NCBI RefSeq assembly: GCF_000422925.1 | Contig: NZ_KE383960.1 | Location: 62,886 to 126,885 of the forward strand | Direction: 5' to 3' | Source of the DNA: Paludibacterium yongneupense DSM 18731 | GTDB taxonomy: Bacteria > Pseudomonadota > Gammaproteobacteria > Burkholderiales > Chromobacteriaceae | Length of the DNA stretch: 64,000 nucleotides | Shown: one piece after another, positions 1-8,301 of the stretch | Layout: each line of letters starts with the position of its first letter | Position numbering within the stretch: position 1 is the first letter of the stretch | The notes under the pieces: generated by a model | Databases searched by the model: none | Told to the model about the DNA's origin: nothing | What the model saw: the letters and a program-made list of their open reading frames with translations, nothing else | Position numbers and translations under genes: made by a program

Positions 1-276
1 CCGTTCAACCGCGACGAACGCCAGCCGTTCAACCGCGATGCGCAGCCGGGCAACCGCGATGCGAGAAAACCGTTCAACCGCGATGTGAAAAAAAGGGAAG
101 GCCAGGACGAGCGTCAGCCTGGCACCGGTACATCGACTCGCGACGATCGCAAAGCGTTCAACCGCGACGTGCGTCAGCCTTTCCAGCGCGATGAGCGCCA
201 GCCGGGCGTCGCCGCCGACCGCGTTCCGTTCAATCGCGACGAGCGCCAGCAGGCTGAGCGTGACGAACGCCAGCCA
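1..276 (+). repeat. In-frame PFNRD[EA]RQ-type codon repeat in the rluB N-terminal extension
   Basis: A degenerate short repeat, core CCGTTCAACCGCGAC, recurs in frame and encodes variants of PFNRDERQP (also PGNRDARK, PFQRDERQP, AERDERQP). At least eight units are visible before the S4 domain, and the array continues past the left edge. The products are charged, low-complexity and probably disordered. RNA chaperoning or rRNA tethering is a guess only. Confidence 0.85.
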
Positions 277-1197
277 TCCTATGTCCGCAGCGCCCAGGCC
301 GCGCATGTCGCCGGTCTGGCCCGTGGCAAGTTTGCTCCCAAGGTGGCGCGCGCCAAGAAAATGTCCTTGCGCGATCCTAATCAGAAACTGATGGACAAGG
401 CCAAGCGCCTGCGCGAGACGCGCGTCGATTGGGATGTGATCGAGCCTACCCGGTTGCAGAAGGCCTTGTCGCAATCCGGCGTCGGATCTCGGCGCGAGAT
501 GGAAGAATGGATTGAAGCCGGCCTGATCACCGTCAACGGGCAGGTTGCAACCCTCGGCGATCGCGTCGGTCCGCGCGATCGCGTGATGGTCAAAGGCCAT
601 CAGATCAAACTCAAGTGGCCTGACCGTCTGCCGCGCGTGATCCTGTATCATAAGCAGGAAGGCGAGATGGTCACCCGCGACGATCCACAAGGTCGAGTGA
701 CGATATTCGATCGGCTGCCGCAGGCCAAGAGCAGCCGCTGGATCGCGATCGGCCGTCTCGACGTGAATACCAGCGGTTTGCTGATTGTGACCACGAGCGG
801 CGAATTGGCCAATCGTCTGATGCACCCCAGCTTCGAGGTTGAACGTGAGTATGCGGTCAGGGTGCTGGGCGAACTGACCGATGAGCAGCGCAAGGAGCTG
901 TGCCGCGACGTCGAACTGGAAGACGGGCCGGCACGCTTCGAACGTATCATCGATCAGGGGGGGGAAGGCGCCAACCACTGGTATCGTGTCGTGATCAAGG
1001 AAGGCCGTAACCGTGAAGTGCGCCGCTTGTTCGACCACTACGATCTTCAGGTCAGCCGCCTGATGCGGGTGCGGTTCGGCAATATCGGTCTGCCGCCGCG
1101 TCTGAAGCGTGGTCATTTCTACGAGCTTAACGAGCTGGAAGTCGCCGCGGTAATGAAATGGTCAAACCTGACCGTGACCGGCAGCGTCAAGAAATAA
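1..1197 (+). CDS. rluB: 23S rRNA pseudouridine synthase RluB (5' partial)
   Basis: The reading frame is open from base 1, so the gene starts upstream of the window. The GTG at 85 is an internal Val, not a credible start. RluB isomerises a uridine of helix 80 in 23S rRNA (U2605 in E. coli). An S4 RNA-binding domain begins at RLQKALSQSGVGSRRE (about 450-620). The synthase domain carries the family II motif GRLDVNTSGLL (about 742-774), whose Asp is the catalytic residue. Near the end GRNREVRRLF and RVRFGNIGLP are also typical of the RsuA/RluB family. In front of the S4 domain lies an unusual repetitive basic/acidic extension built on PFNRDERQ units. Family membership is certain; RluB rather than RluE/RluF is inferred from the S4 domain, the length and the charged extension. 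An intrinsic terminator follows directly. Confidence 0.93.
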   Translation, partial: PFNRDERQPFNRDAQPGNRDARKPFNRDVKKREGQDERQPGTGTSTRDDRKAFNRDVRQPFQRDERQPGVAADRVPFNRDERQQAERDERQPSYVRSAQAAHVAGLARGKFAPKVARAKKMSLRDPNQKLMDKAKRLRETRVDWDVIEPTRLQKALSQSGVGSRREMEEWIEAGLITVNGQVATLGDRVGPRDRVMVKGHQIKLKWPDRLPRVILYHKQEGEMVTRDDPQGRVTIFDRLPQAKSSRWIAIGRLDVNTSGLLIVTTSGELANRLMHPSFEVEREYAVRVLGELTDEQRKELCRDVELEDGPARFERIIDQGGEGANHWYRVVIKEGRNREVRRLFDHYDLQVSRLMRVRFGNIGLPPRLKRGHFYELNELEVAAVMKWSNLTVTGSVKK

Positions 1198-1211
1198 GGT
1201 TCGAGGAAGGG

Positions 1212-1234
1212 AGCCCGCCGCTGGCGGGCTTTTT
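1212..1234 (+). terminator. Intrinsic terminator after rluB
   Basis: A perfect 8-bp stem (AGCCCGCC at 1212-1219 with GGCGGGCT at 1223-1230), a 3-nt loop, and a run of five T ending at 1234. The greB start codon is only 7 nt downstream of the T run, so the hairpin lies in the greB leader region. Confidence 0.88.
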
Positions 1235-1241
1235 CACAGCG

Positions 1242-1796
1242 ATGAACAAAGCTTTTACCCGAGAAAACGACGATCCCGAAGACGATCTGCCCATTGAGCG
1301 CAGATTGCCTCCCTCCACTAAAAACTACATCACGCCGCTTGGCTGGCAACGGCTGAAGGACGAGCTCTACCATCTGGTTCATCGCGAGCGCCCGGAAGTC
1401 GTGCAGATCGTAAACTGGGCGGCGAGCAATGGCGACCGCTCGGAAAATGGCGACTACATCTACGGCAAGCGCCGGCTGCGCGAGATCGACCGTCGTATCC
1501 GCTTTCTGACCAAGCGGTTGGAGATCGCGGAGGTGGTGGATCCCGAAGCGCGCGAGAGTACCGACCAGGTTTTTTTTGCCGCCACGGTCGTGATTTTGCG
1601 TGGCGACGGCAGGGAACAGCGGCTGTCCATCGTCGGCGTCGACGAAATCGACGTGGCACGCGGGCATATCAGCTGGATTTCTCCGATCGCGCGTACGCTG
1701 CTGAAGGCGCGCGAGGGTGACAGCATCCTGTTCCGTGGCCCGGATGGAGACGAGGACATCGAGGTGCTGGAGGTCGTCTACCAGCGGATTGGCTAG
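1242..1796 (+). CDS. greB: Transcription elongation factor GreB
   Basis: A 184-residue GreB. It binds the RNA polymerase secondary channel and stimulates cleavage of backtracked RNA. The N-terminal coiled coil contains GDRSENGDY, whose Asp and Glu are the metal-coordinating pair at the tip, followed by KRRLREIDRRIRFLTKRLE, the second helix, and then a C-terminal FKBP-like domain. The start is ATG 1242 (MNKAFTRENDD); this short acidic leader before KNYITPLGW is usual for beta-proteobacterial GreB. No good Shine-Dalgarno is visible, and the start follows the rluB terminator by 7 nt. Any promoter must therefore overlap the end of rluB, or the gene depends on read-through. Confidence 0.93.
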   Translation: MNKAFTRENDDPEDDLPIERRLPPSTKNYITPLGWQRLKDELYHLVHRERPEVVQIVNWAASNGDRSENGDYIYGKRRLREIDRRIRFLTKRLEIAEVVDPEARESTDQVFFAATVVILRGDGREQRLSIVGVDEIDVARGHISWISPIARTLLKAREGDSILFRGPDGDEDIEVLEVVYQRIG

Positions 1797-1848
1797 CGCC
1801 CAGTCCCTTTTCCGGCACCGGGCGCCAGCCCGGCGCATCTCCGTCCTC

Positions 1849-3786
1849 TCAGCGCCAGTCCCACTGATGACGCGCCGGTTCCTGTTCTCCTGCCAGTGTT
1901 TCGGCGCGCACGGCGTCATGGCGATCGTAGTGCAGCCCGAGGGCGCTATTTCCCGTATTGATCAATTGTCGCTGCGCGTTGTACTGCCATAGCTGGTCGA
2001 CCGTGTTGCGGCAAGGCTGCAGCACGGCAAAGCTGCGATCGGGGCCGGATTTGCCCAGGCAGAGTCCGGGATAGGCGGTGTTGACTATTTCGCCACTGCC
2101 GAGCCGGATCCAGTCCTGCTCGCTCGCCGGGCGGCAGGCCTGCAACCGCAGGGTGCGGTTGCCATTGCCCGGGAACGCGCTGTGGCCATCATCCATTGCC
2201 TCCAGGCACAGACCGTTGGCGCGTGCCACCAACTGGTGCCGGGTTCTGCGTTCGGCGGCGCGGGCGACGACACGGACCGGCAACTCCAGCTGCTGCTCGC
2301 TGCCGTCGCTATAGCGCGCGCGCAGCGCGAGCCGGGCCTCTCCGCGGAAATGGCGCTTGGGGGTGATCACCAGATTGCGTTCGTTGTACGGCCTTTGCTG
2401 GATGTCGACTTCGAGCGCGGCGTGCGGTCTCGACTCAAGGCCGCGCAGGGTGCGACTGCCGCCATAGAAGGCGATGTGGCCGACGCCGTCCTCGTCTATC
2501 GTCAGCGCGCGACTGCCGAGCGTGCCGGGACGAACGGCAGCCGGTGGCGTCGATGCCCGGATGGTCGCGGGGACGGTGGGGGAAGGGGCAATGGCGCCAC
2601 GGGTATTCACGCTGATGGCCAGAGTCAGGGTCTCGCTTGTGTCGTCGACATGTCTGAGATCCAGCTTCAGTGTGGCATGACCGGGGCTGCCGGCCAGGGC
2701 CGTGATCCGCAAGGTCGGGGCCGCCGTGCTTCCGGGCAGCACTTCAACCTTGAATCCCGTGGGAATCTGCATGCTCGCATCGAAGCCAGGTCCGGCGTCG
2801 AGGATATGGACGAGGGCGCTGCGGTTGCGCTCCAGCGCCAGCGATGGCAGGTCGAAGCGCGCCGTCCGGCGCGCGGGCTGCCGCCGATCGGGACGCGGCT
2901 GCGGCGTGCCGTCTGGCCGTCCGGTGATGGCGGGAGGCGGTCCCGGGTAAAACGCGTTGATGGACCGGATGTCGCCAGCCGACAGGAAATCATGGCTGAG
3001 GATACGCTGCCGCGGGTCGAGCGGACTCAGGCCGGGCAGATTGTAGTGGGTGACGGATTCTAAGTCATAGGGAAAACGCGTATCCAGCCGCGTATCGATA
3101 TCCATGCCGTCGACGGAATCATAGGCCGCGTCGAGAGCGAGATAGCTGCCGCGGTCTGGGCGCTGATGTTCGTGGCCGAAGCCGAGTGCATGCATGATCT
3201 CGTGGATAAGGGTATGTTGAGCCGGGCAGCGTATCTCCATCGGTTGCGGGCCGCCGGTATAGCCGAGACTGGACAAGCCGCAATGGCTGCCGTCGTCGGG
3301 CAGGGTGCGTACGTCGATATAGCCTGGCTGGGTGCTGCGCTCGACGAAACGGACCGCGGTGTGGCTTTCAATATCCTGTACGGCGGCGGCGAAGGCGGTG
3401 CGAGTGTCCTGGTCGGCTCGCCGCAGTGAATAGTAGACCGTGTTGTTGGGCCACAGCCGTATATAGCTTGCCTTGACTGCGGCGGCCCGCTTGTTTCGCC
3501 GCCCGCGTTGATCGTCCGTTTCATTGTTGGCGCGCTGTATTTTGAACGGGGCGAACCCGTGCTCTTGCAGTTCACTATGCCTGCCGACGATCATGTCCTG
3601 AACGATGGCGTCGTCGTCGCGCACCCGGTAGCGCAGTTTTTTCCCCGTTGCCGGGTCTATGGCTTCGGCACTGCTCAAGTCGCGCGGGATGCCTGCTTGA
3701 GCGGCGGCGAGGACGGTGCCGCATGGCAGCAGGATGGCAACAAGGCTGCACAGCAGGACTTTGTTCCGGGGTGGGCGGTGTGGCAT
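1849..3786 (-). CDS. Secreted astacin-like (M12A) metalloprotease with ricin-type lectin tail
   Basis: 645 residues from ATG 3786, which has an AGGAG six bases upstream. An N-terminal signal peptide (about residues 8-27, ending ..LAAAQA) implies export. The peptidase domain (about 105-290) contains HEIMHALGFGHEH at 195-207, the astacin zinc motif HExxHxxGxxH with catalytic Glu196. Cys169 and Cys187 could form a disulfide. The Met-turn, normally SxMHY, reads SVTHY (244-248): the Tyr remains but Met is Thr. Two beta-rich segments follow, rich in Pro and Arg at the first linker. The last ~115 residues form a ricin-B-like lectin with QxW-type motifs (QDW, QLW, HQW), suggesting glycan binding. Substrate unknown. 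The upstream 230 bp is AT-rich and probably holds its promoter. Confidence 0.85.
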   Translation of the reverse strand: MPHRPPRNKVLLCSLVAILLPCGTVLAAAQAGIPRDLSSAEAIDPATGKKLRYRVRDDDAIVQDMIVGRHSELQEHGFAPFKIQRANNETDDQRGRRNKRAAAVKASYIRLWPNNTVYYSLRRADQDTRTAFAAAVQDIESHTAVRFVERSTQPGYIDVRTLPDDGSHCGLSSLGYTGGPQPMEIRCPAQHTLIHEIMHALGFGHEHQRPDRGSYLALDAAYDSVDGMDIDTRLDTRFPYDLESVTHYNLPGLSPLDPRQRILSHDFLSAGDIRSINAFYPGPPPAITGRPDGTPQPRPDRRQPARRTARFDLPSLALERNRSALVHILDAGPGFDASMQIPTGFKVEVLPGSTAAPTLRITALAGSPGHATLKLDLRHVDDTSETLTLAISVNTRGAIAPSPTVPATIRASTPPAAVRPGTLGSRALTIDEDGVGHIAFYGGSRTLRGLESRPHAALEVDIQQRPYNERNLVITPKRHFRGEARLALRARYSDGSEQQLELPVRVVARAAERRTRHQLVARANGLCLEAMDDGHSAFPGNGNRTLRLQACRPASEQDWIRLGSGEIVNTAYPGLCLGKSGPDRSFAVLQPCRNTVDQLWQYNAQRQLINTGNSALGLHYDRHDAVRAETLAGEQEPARHQWDWR

Positions 3787-4022
3787 TGCATTCTCCTGGT
3801 GGTTGCAATGGAAACGATCGGCCATCCTCGTGCAGTTTATTTTAAATACTATGTTATAAGTAAAGAAGACTACAGGGGGTATGAATAGAGGTAAAGAGGT
3901 CGCGGCAAAGACTGACATCAGCTTGCCCGGTACGCATTTGTCCCCGGGACTGAAGACGTGAAACCGGAATTTTTACGTGCCTGTACGGCGTTCGCACGGT
4001 TGGCAAGGCCGTGCAGGCCGAC

Positions 4023-4511
4023 TCAGCGGGAAGCGTCGTCGCTGGCAGGTGGGGCTTCCGGGCCGCAGCCCGACATCAACTGATTGACTTGCAGCCAGCC
4101 GTTGACGGCCGTCGCTTCCGCTTCGTTGAAGGCGCGTTCGAGCAGTCGCGCCTGTTCCTTGTGCAGCAGTTCTTCCAGTTTCTTTCCTTCTGGCGTGAGC
4201 TGCAATTGCTTGACGCGTTTGTCATGACTCGCGACGTCGGCCACGACAAGGCCCATCTGCACCAACTGGCGCAAGGGGATATTGATGGCTTGTTTGGTCA
4301 CGCCAAGCGCCTTGAGCAAGTCCTTCACGCTCAGCCCCGGGTAATGGGCCACAAAAAACAGGATGCGGTGATGGACGCGTGCGAGCCCCCGGCGGGCCAG
4401 AATTTCGTCGGGCCGGTCGGTGAAAGCCATGTAAGCGTGAAAAAACGCTTCCATGGCGCCTCTGAGGTCGATGTGGGGCGTTGGGCGGGATGGGCCGCGT
4501 GTGTCGGACAT
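4023..4511 (-). CDS. MarR-family winged-helix regulator
   Basis: 162 residues, start ATG 4511. The central winged helix includes VHHRILFFVAHYPGLSVKDLLKALGVTKQAINIPLRQLVQMGLV, with the wing near SHDKRVKQLQLTPEGKK; long flanking helices would form the dimer interface. It begins 9 bp after oxyR and is probably the last gene of the min-oxyR operon. MarR proteins are usually repressors released by small ligands or oxidants. The ligand is unknown; co-transcription with oxyR makes a role near oxidative stress reasonable but unproven. An imperfect inverted repeat (3979-3989/4008-4018) just downstream could be a transcript end, but lacks a T run. Confidence 0.85.
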   Translation of the reverse strand: MSDTRGPSRPTPHIDLRGAMEAFFHAYMAFTDRPDEILARRGLARVHHRILFFVAHYPGLSVKDLLKALGVTKQAINIPLRQLVQMGLVVADVASHDKRVKQLQLTPEGKKLEELLHKEQARLLERAFNEAEATAVNGWLQVNQLMSGCGPEAPPASDDASR

Positions 4512-4520
4512 GGTGTGCGC

Positions 4521-5459
4521 TCAGGCCTGCATGGCTTCGTCTTCCAGCATGTCGACACCGGGAAGGCCGGACTGGAAAACGGCTTGCTGCAGGGTGTCGA
4601 TGGCCTTGCGCCGGAAAAATTGCTTACGTGTCACCAGCAACACGCGCCGATTGGGCACCGGTGCGGTGAACGGGCGCACCGTGAGCAGCGGCGCATCGGC
4701 ACTGCTGACCGAGGTGGCCGGCATGACGGTGATGCCCATGCCGCTGGCGACCATGTGGCGGATCGTGTTGAGCGAACTGCCCTGCAGGGTGCTGGCCAGC
4801 CCGCCGCTGCTGTTCTGCCGGCTGGAGAGATCGCTGCAGGCCTGCAGCACCTGGTCGCGGAAACAGTTGCCTTGCGTGAGCAACAACACGCTCTGTTCGG
4901 CGAGTTGCGAGGGATTGACCTGCGACAGGCTTTCCCATGGATGCCCCTTGGGCGTCGCGACGACGAAAGGCTCGTCGTACAGAGGCCAGGCCATGGTGCC
5001 GGCTTCGTCGAAAGGATCGGCCACGATGATGGCGTCGACTTCGCCGCGCTTGAGCATCTCGGACAAACGCGCGGTGTAGTTTTCTTCGATGAACAGCGGC
5101 ATGTCGGGCGCCAGCTCGCGCAGCGCCGGGATCAGCTTGGGCAGCAAATAGGGGCCGATGGTAAAAATGACCCCTAGCTTGAGCGGACCCACCAGCTCGT
5201 TCTGGTGCTCTCCAGCCAGTCGCTTGATGGTATCGGCTTCTTCCAGAACCCGCTGCGCCTGTTCTACGACGCGTTCTCCGATTTCAGTGACGGCGATTTC
5301 CTGCCCTCCCCGCTCGAACAGGGCGATACCCAGCTCGTCCTCGAGCTTTTTGATGGCGATGGACAGGGTGGGTTGGCTGACAAAGCAGCTCTGCGCGGCA
5401 CGGCCGAAATGCCGTTCGCGCGCCACTGCTACGATATAGCGCAGTTCGGTTAGCGTCAT
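4521..5459 (-). CDS. oxyR: Hydrogen peroxide sensor OxyR (LysR family)
   Basis: 312 residues. An N-terminal LysR helix-turn-helix (AAQSCFVSQPTLSIAIKKLE) and a LysR substrate domain. The redox pair is present: GNCFRDQVLQAC gives Cys199 and Cys208, the same numbering as the E. coli OxyR disulfide that forms on peroxide oxidation. This separates it from ordinary LysR regulators. It starts 7 bp after the minE stop on the same strand, so it is probably read from the min promoter. The min-oxyR linkage is known in Neisseria. Targets usually include catalase and peroxiredoxin genes, none of which is in this window. Confidence 0.95.
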   Translation of the reverse strand: MTLTELRYIVAVARERHFGRAAQSCFVSQPTLSIAIKKLEDELGIALFERGGQEIAVTEIGERVVEQAQRVLEEADTIKRLAGEHQNELVGPLKLGVIFTIGPYLLPKLIPALRELAPDMPLFIEENYTARLSEMLKRGEVDAIIVADPFDEAGTMAWPLYDEPFVVATPKGHPWESLSQVNPSQLAEQSVLLLTQGNCFRDQVLQACSDLSSRQNSSGGLASTLQGSSLNTIRHMVASGMGITVMPATSVSSADAPLLTVRPFTAPVPNRRVLLVTRKQFFRRKAIDTLQQAVFQSGLPGVDMLEDEAMQA

Positions 5460-5466
5460 GGGTGGG

Positions 5467-5730
5467 TCAGCGCTGGTTATTTTCCGGCAAGACGATATTC
5501 ACCTCCAGGACTTCGTAATTGTCCTGGCGCTCGAGTTGCACTTTGATATCGTCCTGATTGACCGATACGTATTTCGAGATGACTTCGACCAGCTCGCGCT
5601 GCAACGCCGGGAGGTAGTCCGGCGTGCCGGTCTTGCCTCCGCGTTCATGCGCCAGGATGATCTGCAGTCTTTCCCGGGCGATGGCGGCGGTCTTCTGCCG
5701 TTTTCCGAAGATCATTTCGATCAAGGACAT
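5467..5730 (-). CDS. minE: Cell division topological factor MinE
   Basis: 87 residues ([23 protein letters not shown]...), the usual MinE size. The first helix is the membrane/MinD-contact segment, and the C-terminal half ([14 protein letters not shown]...LEVNIVLPE) is the dimerising topological-specificity domain. MinE stimulates the MinD ATPase to drive pole-to-pole oscillation. The start is ATG 5730 with GGGAG seven bases upstream, two bases after the minD stop. The TTG six bases further up overlaps the minD stop and is not needed. Confidence 0.95.
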   Translation of the reverse strand: MSLIEMIFGKRQKTAAIARERLQIILAHERGGKTGTPDYLPALQRELVEVISKYVSVNQDDIKVQLERQDNYEVLEVNIVLPENNQR

Positions 5731-5732
5731 GT

Positions 5733-6545
5733 TCAACTCCCAAACAGGCGCTTGAGCAGACCCACTTTGGGCGCATCGAGGAAGCGCATCGGGCGATCAT
5801 TGCCGAGGAATCGCGCTACTACATCCGAGTAGGCTTCGGCAACGTCGGTTCCCTTTAGATGGATCGCCGGTGTCCCGGCATTGGATGCTTGCAGCACGGC
5901 CTGGGACTCGGGAATGACGCCGATGAGCGGGACGCGCAGGATTTCCTTGACGTCTTCTACCGACAGCATTTCGCCCTTGTCCACGCGTTGCGGTGCGTAG
6001 CGGGTTAGCAGCAGGTGTTCCTTGACCGGTTCGCGGCCTTCCAGTGCACGGCGCGACTTGGCGGACAGTATGCCGAGAATGCGGTCGGAGTCGCGTACCG
6101 AAGAGACTTCGGGGTTGGTGACGATCAGCGCTTCGTCGGCGAAGTAGAGCGCCATCAGGGCGCCCTTCTCGATACCGGCCGGCGAGTCGCAGACGATGAA
6201 TTCGAAGCCCATCTCGTCGAGTTCCTTGAGTACCTGCTCGACGCCGTCTTCGGTCAGCGCATCCTTGTCCCGGGTTTGCGATGCAGGAAGAACATAGAGA
6301 TTGTCGCAGTTCTTGTCCTTGATCAGCGCCTGATTCAGGGTTGCTTCCTTGTTCACGACGTTTATCAGATCGTAGACGACGCGACGCTCGCAACCCATGA
6401 TCAGATCCAGGTTACGCAAACCCACGTCGAAGTCGATAACGGCTGTCTTGTGGCCGCTGAGTGCCAGGCCCGAGGCAAAGCTGGCGCTGGTCGTGGTCTT
6501 GCCCACGCCTCCCTTGCCGGAGGTCACGACGATGATTTTTGCCAC
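5733..6545 (-). CDS. minD: Septum-site-determining ATPase MinD
   Basis: 270 residues, full length. The deviant Walker A motif [10 protein letters not shown] is near the N-terminus, with the dimer-site Lys; [14 protein letters not shown] and CDSPAGIE are the switch motifs. The C-terminus LLKRLFGS is the amphipathic membrane-targeting helix. MinD recruits MinC to the membrane to block FtsZ assembly away from midcell. It is the second gene of the minus-strand minC-minD-minE cluster, 31 bp after minC and 2 bp before minE. Confidence 0.97.
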   Translation of the reverse strand: MAKIIVVTSGKGGVGKTTTSASFASGLALSGHKTAVIDFDVGLRNLDLIMGCERRVVYDLINVVNKEATLNQALIKDKNCDNLYVLPASQTRDKDALTEDGVEQVLKELDEMGFEFIVCDSPAGIEKGALMALYFADEALIVTNPEVSSVRDSDRILGILSAKSRRALEGREPVKEHLLLTRYAPQRVDKGEMLSVEDVKEILRVPLIGVIPESQAVLQASNAGTPAIHLKGTDVAEAYSDVVARFLGNDRPMRFLDAPKVGLLKRLFGS

Positions 6546-6576
6546 GTGTCATTCCTTGCTTGTATTGAATTAAGCG

Positions 6577-7296
6577 TCATTCCCCGAGCGCCTGCATCAC
6601 CAGGCGCTCATTTTCCAGAAAGACCTGTGTTGGTTTCCCTTTGATACTGTCGGGCAGGGCCTGCTCCAGCGTCCGGTAGACGCCGGCGATGGAAACCAGC
6701 TCGGCCTCCATGGAGCGTACGAATATCCGTGCGCCCGTATTGCCCCGCGCGCCCGCCAATGCCCGACCGCGCAAAGGGGCGTAGACATGGATATTGCCGT
6801 CCGCGATGACTTCGGCTCCGGCGCTGACCATGGCCAGCACCACCAGGTCGCTGCCGCGGGCGTAAATCTGCTGCCCGGCGCGGACAGGGCGTTCCACGAT
6901 CAGCGTCCCCGCGGCTTCCGTCATGGGGGCCGGGGCGGCGGCAGGCGCCGCATCCTGTGTCACCGTTCCGCGCGCACTGTTCGCGCCGTTGTGGTAGGCC
7001 AGGCCATGGCGGGCAGCCAGCGTGGCCAGGGCATGGTCGGGATGGCGCAGGCCGAGGGCACGAATGCCATACTTCTCAAGTAGCGGCAGCAGCGTGGCCA
7101 GATCCAGCTCTGCCGGTCGCGGCAGTGATTCCAGATCCAGCACGAAAGCTTCAGCCAGGCCCTGAACGCCATTGGAGGTGCCGAAACGCGCATCCAGCGC
7201 GGCAGTCAGCTCATCAAGGCGTGCGGTTTTCAGTATTAACGCCAGCACATCCAGGCTGGCGGATTTTATGTCGAATGCGTTGGCCGTCTGGCTCAT
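6577..7296 (-). CDS. minC: Septum formation inhibitor MinC
   Basis: 239 residues from ATG 7296. An N-terminal FtsZ-antagonist domain (about 1-110) is joined by an Ala/Pro-rich linker (AAPAAAPAPMTEAAG) to the C-terminal beta-helix dimerisation domain, with the classic VRAGQQIYARGSDLVVL and NIHVYAPLRGRALAGARG. It acts at the membrane with MinD. First gene of the minCDE-oxyR-marR transcription unit; the upstream region is shared with the divergent phasin gene. Confidence 0.95.
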   Translation of the reverse strand: MSQTANAFDIKSASLDVLALILKTARLDELTAALDARFGTSNGVQGLAEAFVLDLESLPRPAELDLATLLPLLEKYGIRALGLRHPDHALATLAARHGLAYHNGANSARGTVTQDAAPAAAPAPMTEAAGTLIVERPVRAGQQIYARGSDLVVLAMVSAGAEVIADGNIHVYAPLRGRALAGARGNTGARIFVRSMEAELVSIAGVYRTLEQALPDSIKGKPTQVFLENERLVMQALGE

Positions 7297-7545
7297 TTTT
7301 GTCTTGGCACTTTATAGATAGATTTATTCTATTGTGCGAGTGTACTGTGTTGTGCACACCCTTTCAATGTAACCGAGGCACAACACCTGCCTGTCCTCTA
7401 TGCCGGTTGACAGCGCGTAGACGGCGGCGACGACGACGGGACTCTTGCGCTGCGGCCTGCTATTATTGAAAATTGTCATTTGCCGCAATGACGATGAAAT
7501 TATGGTGTGGTAAAAAACCAAATAAAATAGATGCTTACTTCATTG

Positions 7546-7554
7546 TGCAGTGCA
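7546..7554. promoter_or_regulatory. Candidate regulator palindrome upstream of the phasin gene
   Basis: TGCAGTGCA is a TGC-rich palindrome 9 bp upstream of the predicted -35 box. PhaR-type repressors of phasin genes are known to bind TGC-rich sequences in phasin promoters, and this site is well placed for that. No phaR gene is in the window, so this is inference. Confidence 0.35.
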
Positions 7555-7562
7555 ATAATCAG

Positions 7563-7591
7563 TTGACCCGCACAGCAATAGTGCGTAGAGT
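7563..7591 (+). promoter_or_regulatory. Probable sigma-70 promoter of the phasin gene
   Basis: TTGACC (7563-7568), a 17-bp spacer, then TAGAGT (7586-7591), about 75 bp before the phasin start codon. Both boxes match the consensus at 4-5 of 6 positions. Confidence 0.5.
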
Positions 7592-7668
7592 CGTAATTGT
7601 TGCGGTGCAGCATTCAGCCGCAGGATTTACCGTGTTGCCGAGTTGTCCCACACAATACAGGAGTGAAC

Positions 7669-8241
7669 ATGTCTTACAACACACAGGATATTTCTGCTCT
7701 CGGGCAGGCCCAATTCGACAAGGCGGTACGCCTGTCCTCCATCGTTCTGACGGGAGCCGAACGCTTTGCCAATCTGCAGCTGGAACTGTCGCGCAAGCTG
7801 CTGGCCGATCAGGCTCAAGTGTTCAAGTCGCTGGCCGATGTGAAGGATCCGAAGGCTTTCGCCGAATTCCAGTCCGGTTTCGCTCAGCCGAGCATCGATC
7901 AGGCTTTCGTCGTTGCGCGCAATCTGTACGATGCTGCCGTTGCGACCCAGAACGAACTGGCCGCCTTTGTTGAAGAACAGGTTTCCGAAAACAACAAGAC
8001 CCTGCTGAGCTCGCTGGATCGTTTGGCCAAGAATGCGCCGGCGGGTTCTGACGTTGCCGTGTCCGCCATCAAGAGCCTGGTGAATTCTTCCAGCGCCGCT
8101 TTCGAAAGCGTGAGCAAGACCGCCAAGAAAGTCAGTGCCGAAATCGCCGAAGCCGGAGTCGAAGCGGCGACCAGTTCCGCCAAGGCCGCTTCCGCTGCCG
8201 TTTCGCGTGCCAAGAAAGCGACGCCCGCCAGCGCTGCCTGA
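7669..8241 (+). CDS. phaP: Phasin family protein (PHA granule-associated)
   Basis: 190 residues from ATG 7669, with AGGAG five bases before it. The Phasin_2-type pattern is clear: an amphipathic helical core (AQFDKAVRLSSIVLTGAERF, then LELSRKLLADQAQVFKSLADVKDP) and a long Ala/Ser/Lys-rich helical C-terminal tail. Phasins coat polyhydroxyalkanoate granules and control their size and number, so the organism probably stores PHA. It has its own promoter and a strong terminator, as expected for an abundant monocistronic protein. Confidence 0.9.
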   Translation: MSYNTQDISALGQAQFDKAVRLSSIVLTGAERFANLQLELSRKLLADQAQVFKSLADVKDPKAFAEFQSGFAQPSIDQAFVVARNLYDAAVATQNELAAFVEEQVSENNKTLLSSLDRLAKNAPAGSDVAVSAIKSLVNSSSAAFESVSKTAKKVSAEIAEAGVEAATSSAKAASAAVSRAKKATPASAA

Positions 8242-8264
8242 TTGATTGCACTTCCCGCATCCAG

Positions 8265-8296
8265 AACCCCCGGGGCCAGGCTCCCGGGGGTTTTTT
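8265..8296 (+). terminator. Strong intrinsic terminator of the phasin gene
   Basis: A 10-bp stem (AACCCCCGGG 8265-8274 with CCCGGGGGTT 8283-8292), an 8-nt loop, and a T run to 8296. A group II intron 5' end lies 5 bp further on, the classic landing site of class C introns. Confidence 0.92.
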
Positions 8297-8301
8297 GTGT
8301 G

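Larger units (their letters stand above)
7297..7668. other. Divergent intergenic region between minC and the phasin gene
   Basis: 372 bp with no credible gene. The minC-proximal end is AT-rich (TATAGATAGATTTATTCTATT at 7313-7333) and probably holds the min promoter. The phasin-proximal part carries a promoter candidate at 7563-7591 and the palindrome TGCAGTGCA at 7546-7554. Short open frames here have no recognisable start signals or homology. Confidence 0.6.

Noticed and set aside
1812..1842. Terminator between greB and the astacin gene
   Set aside because: A hairpin (CCGGGC/GCCCGG) exists but no T run follows on either strand.
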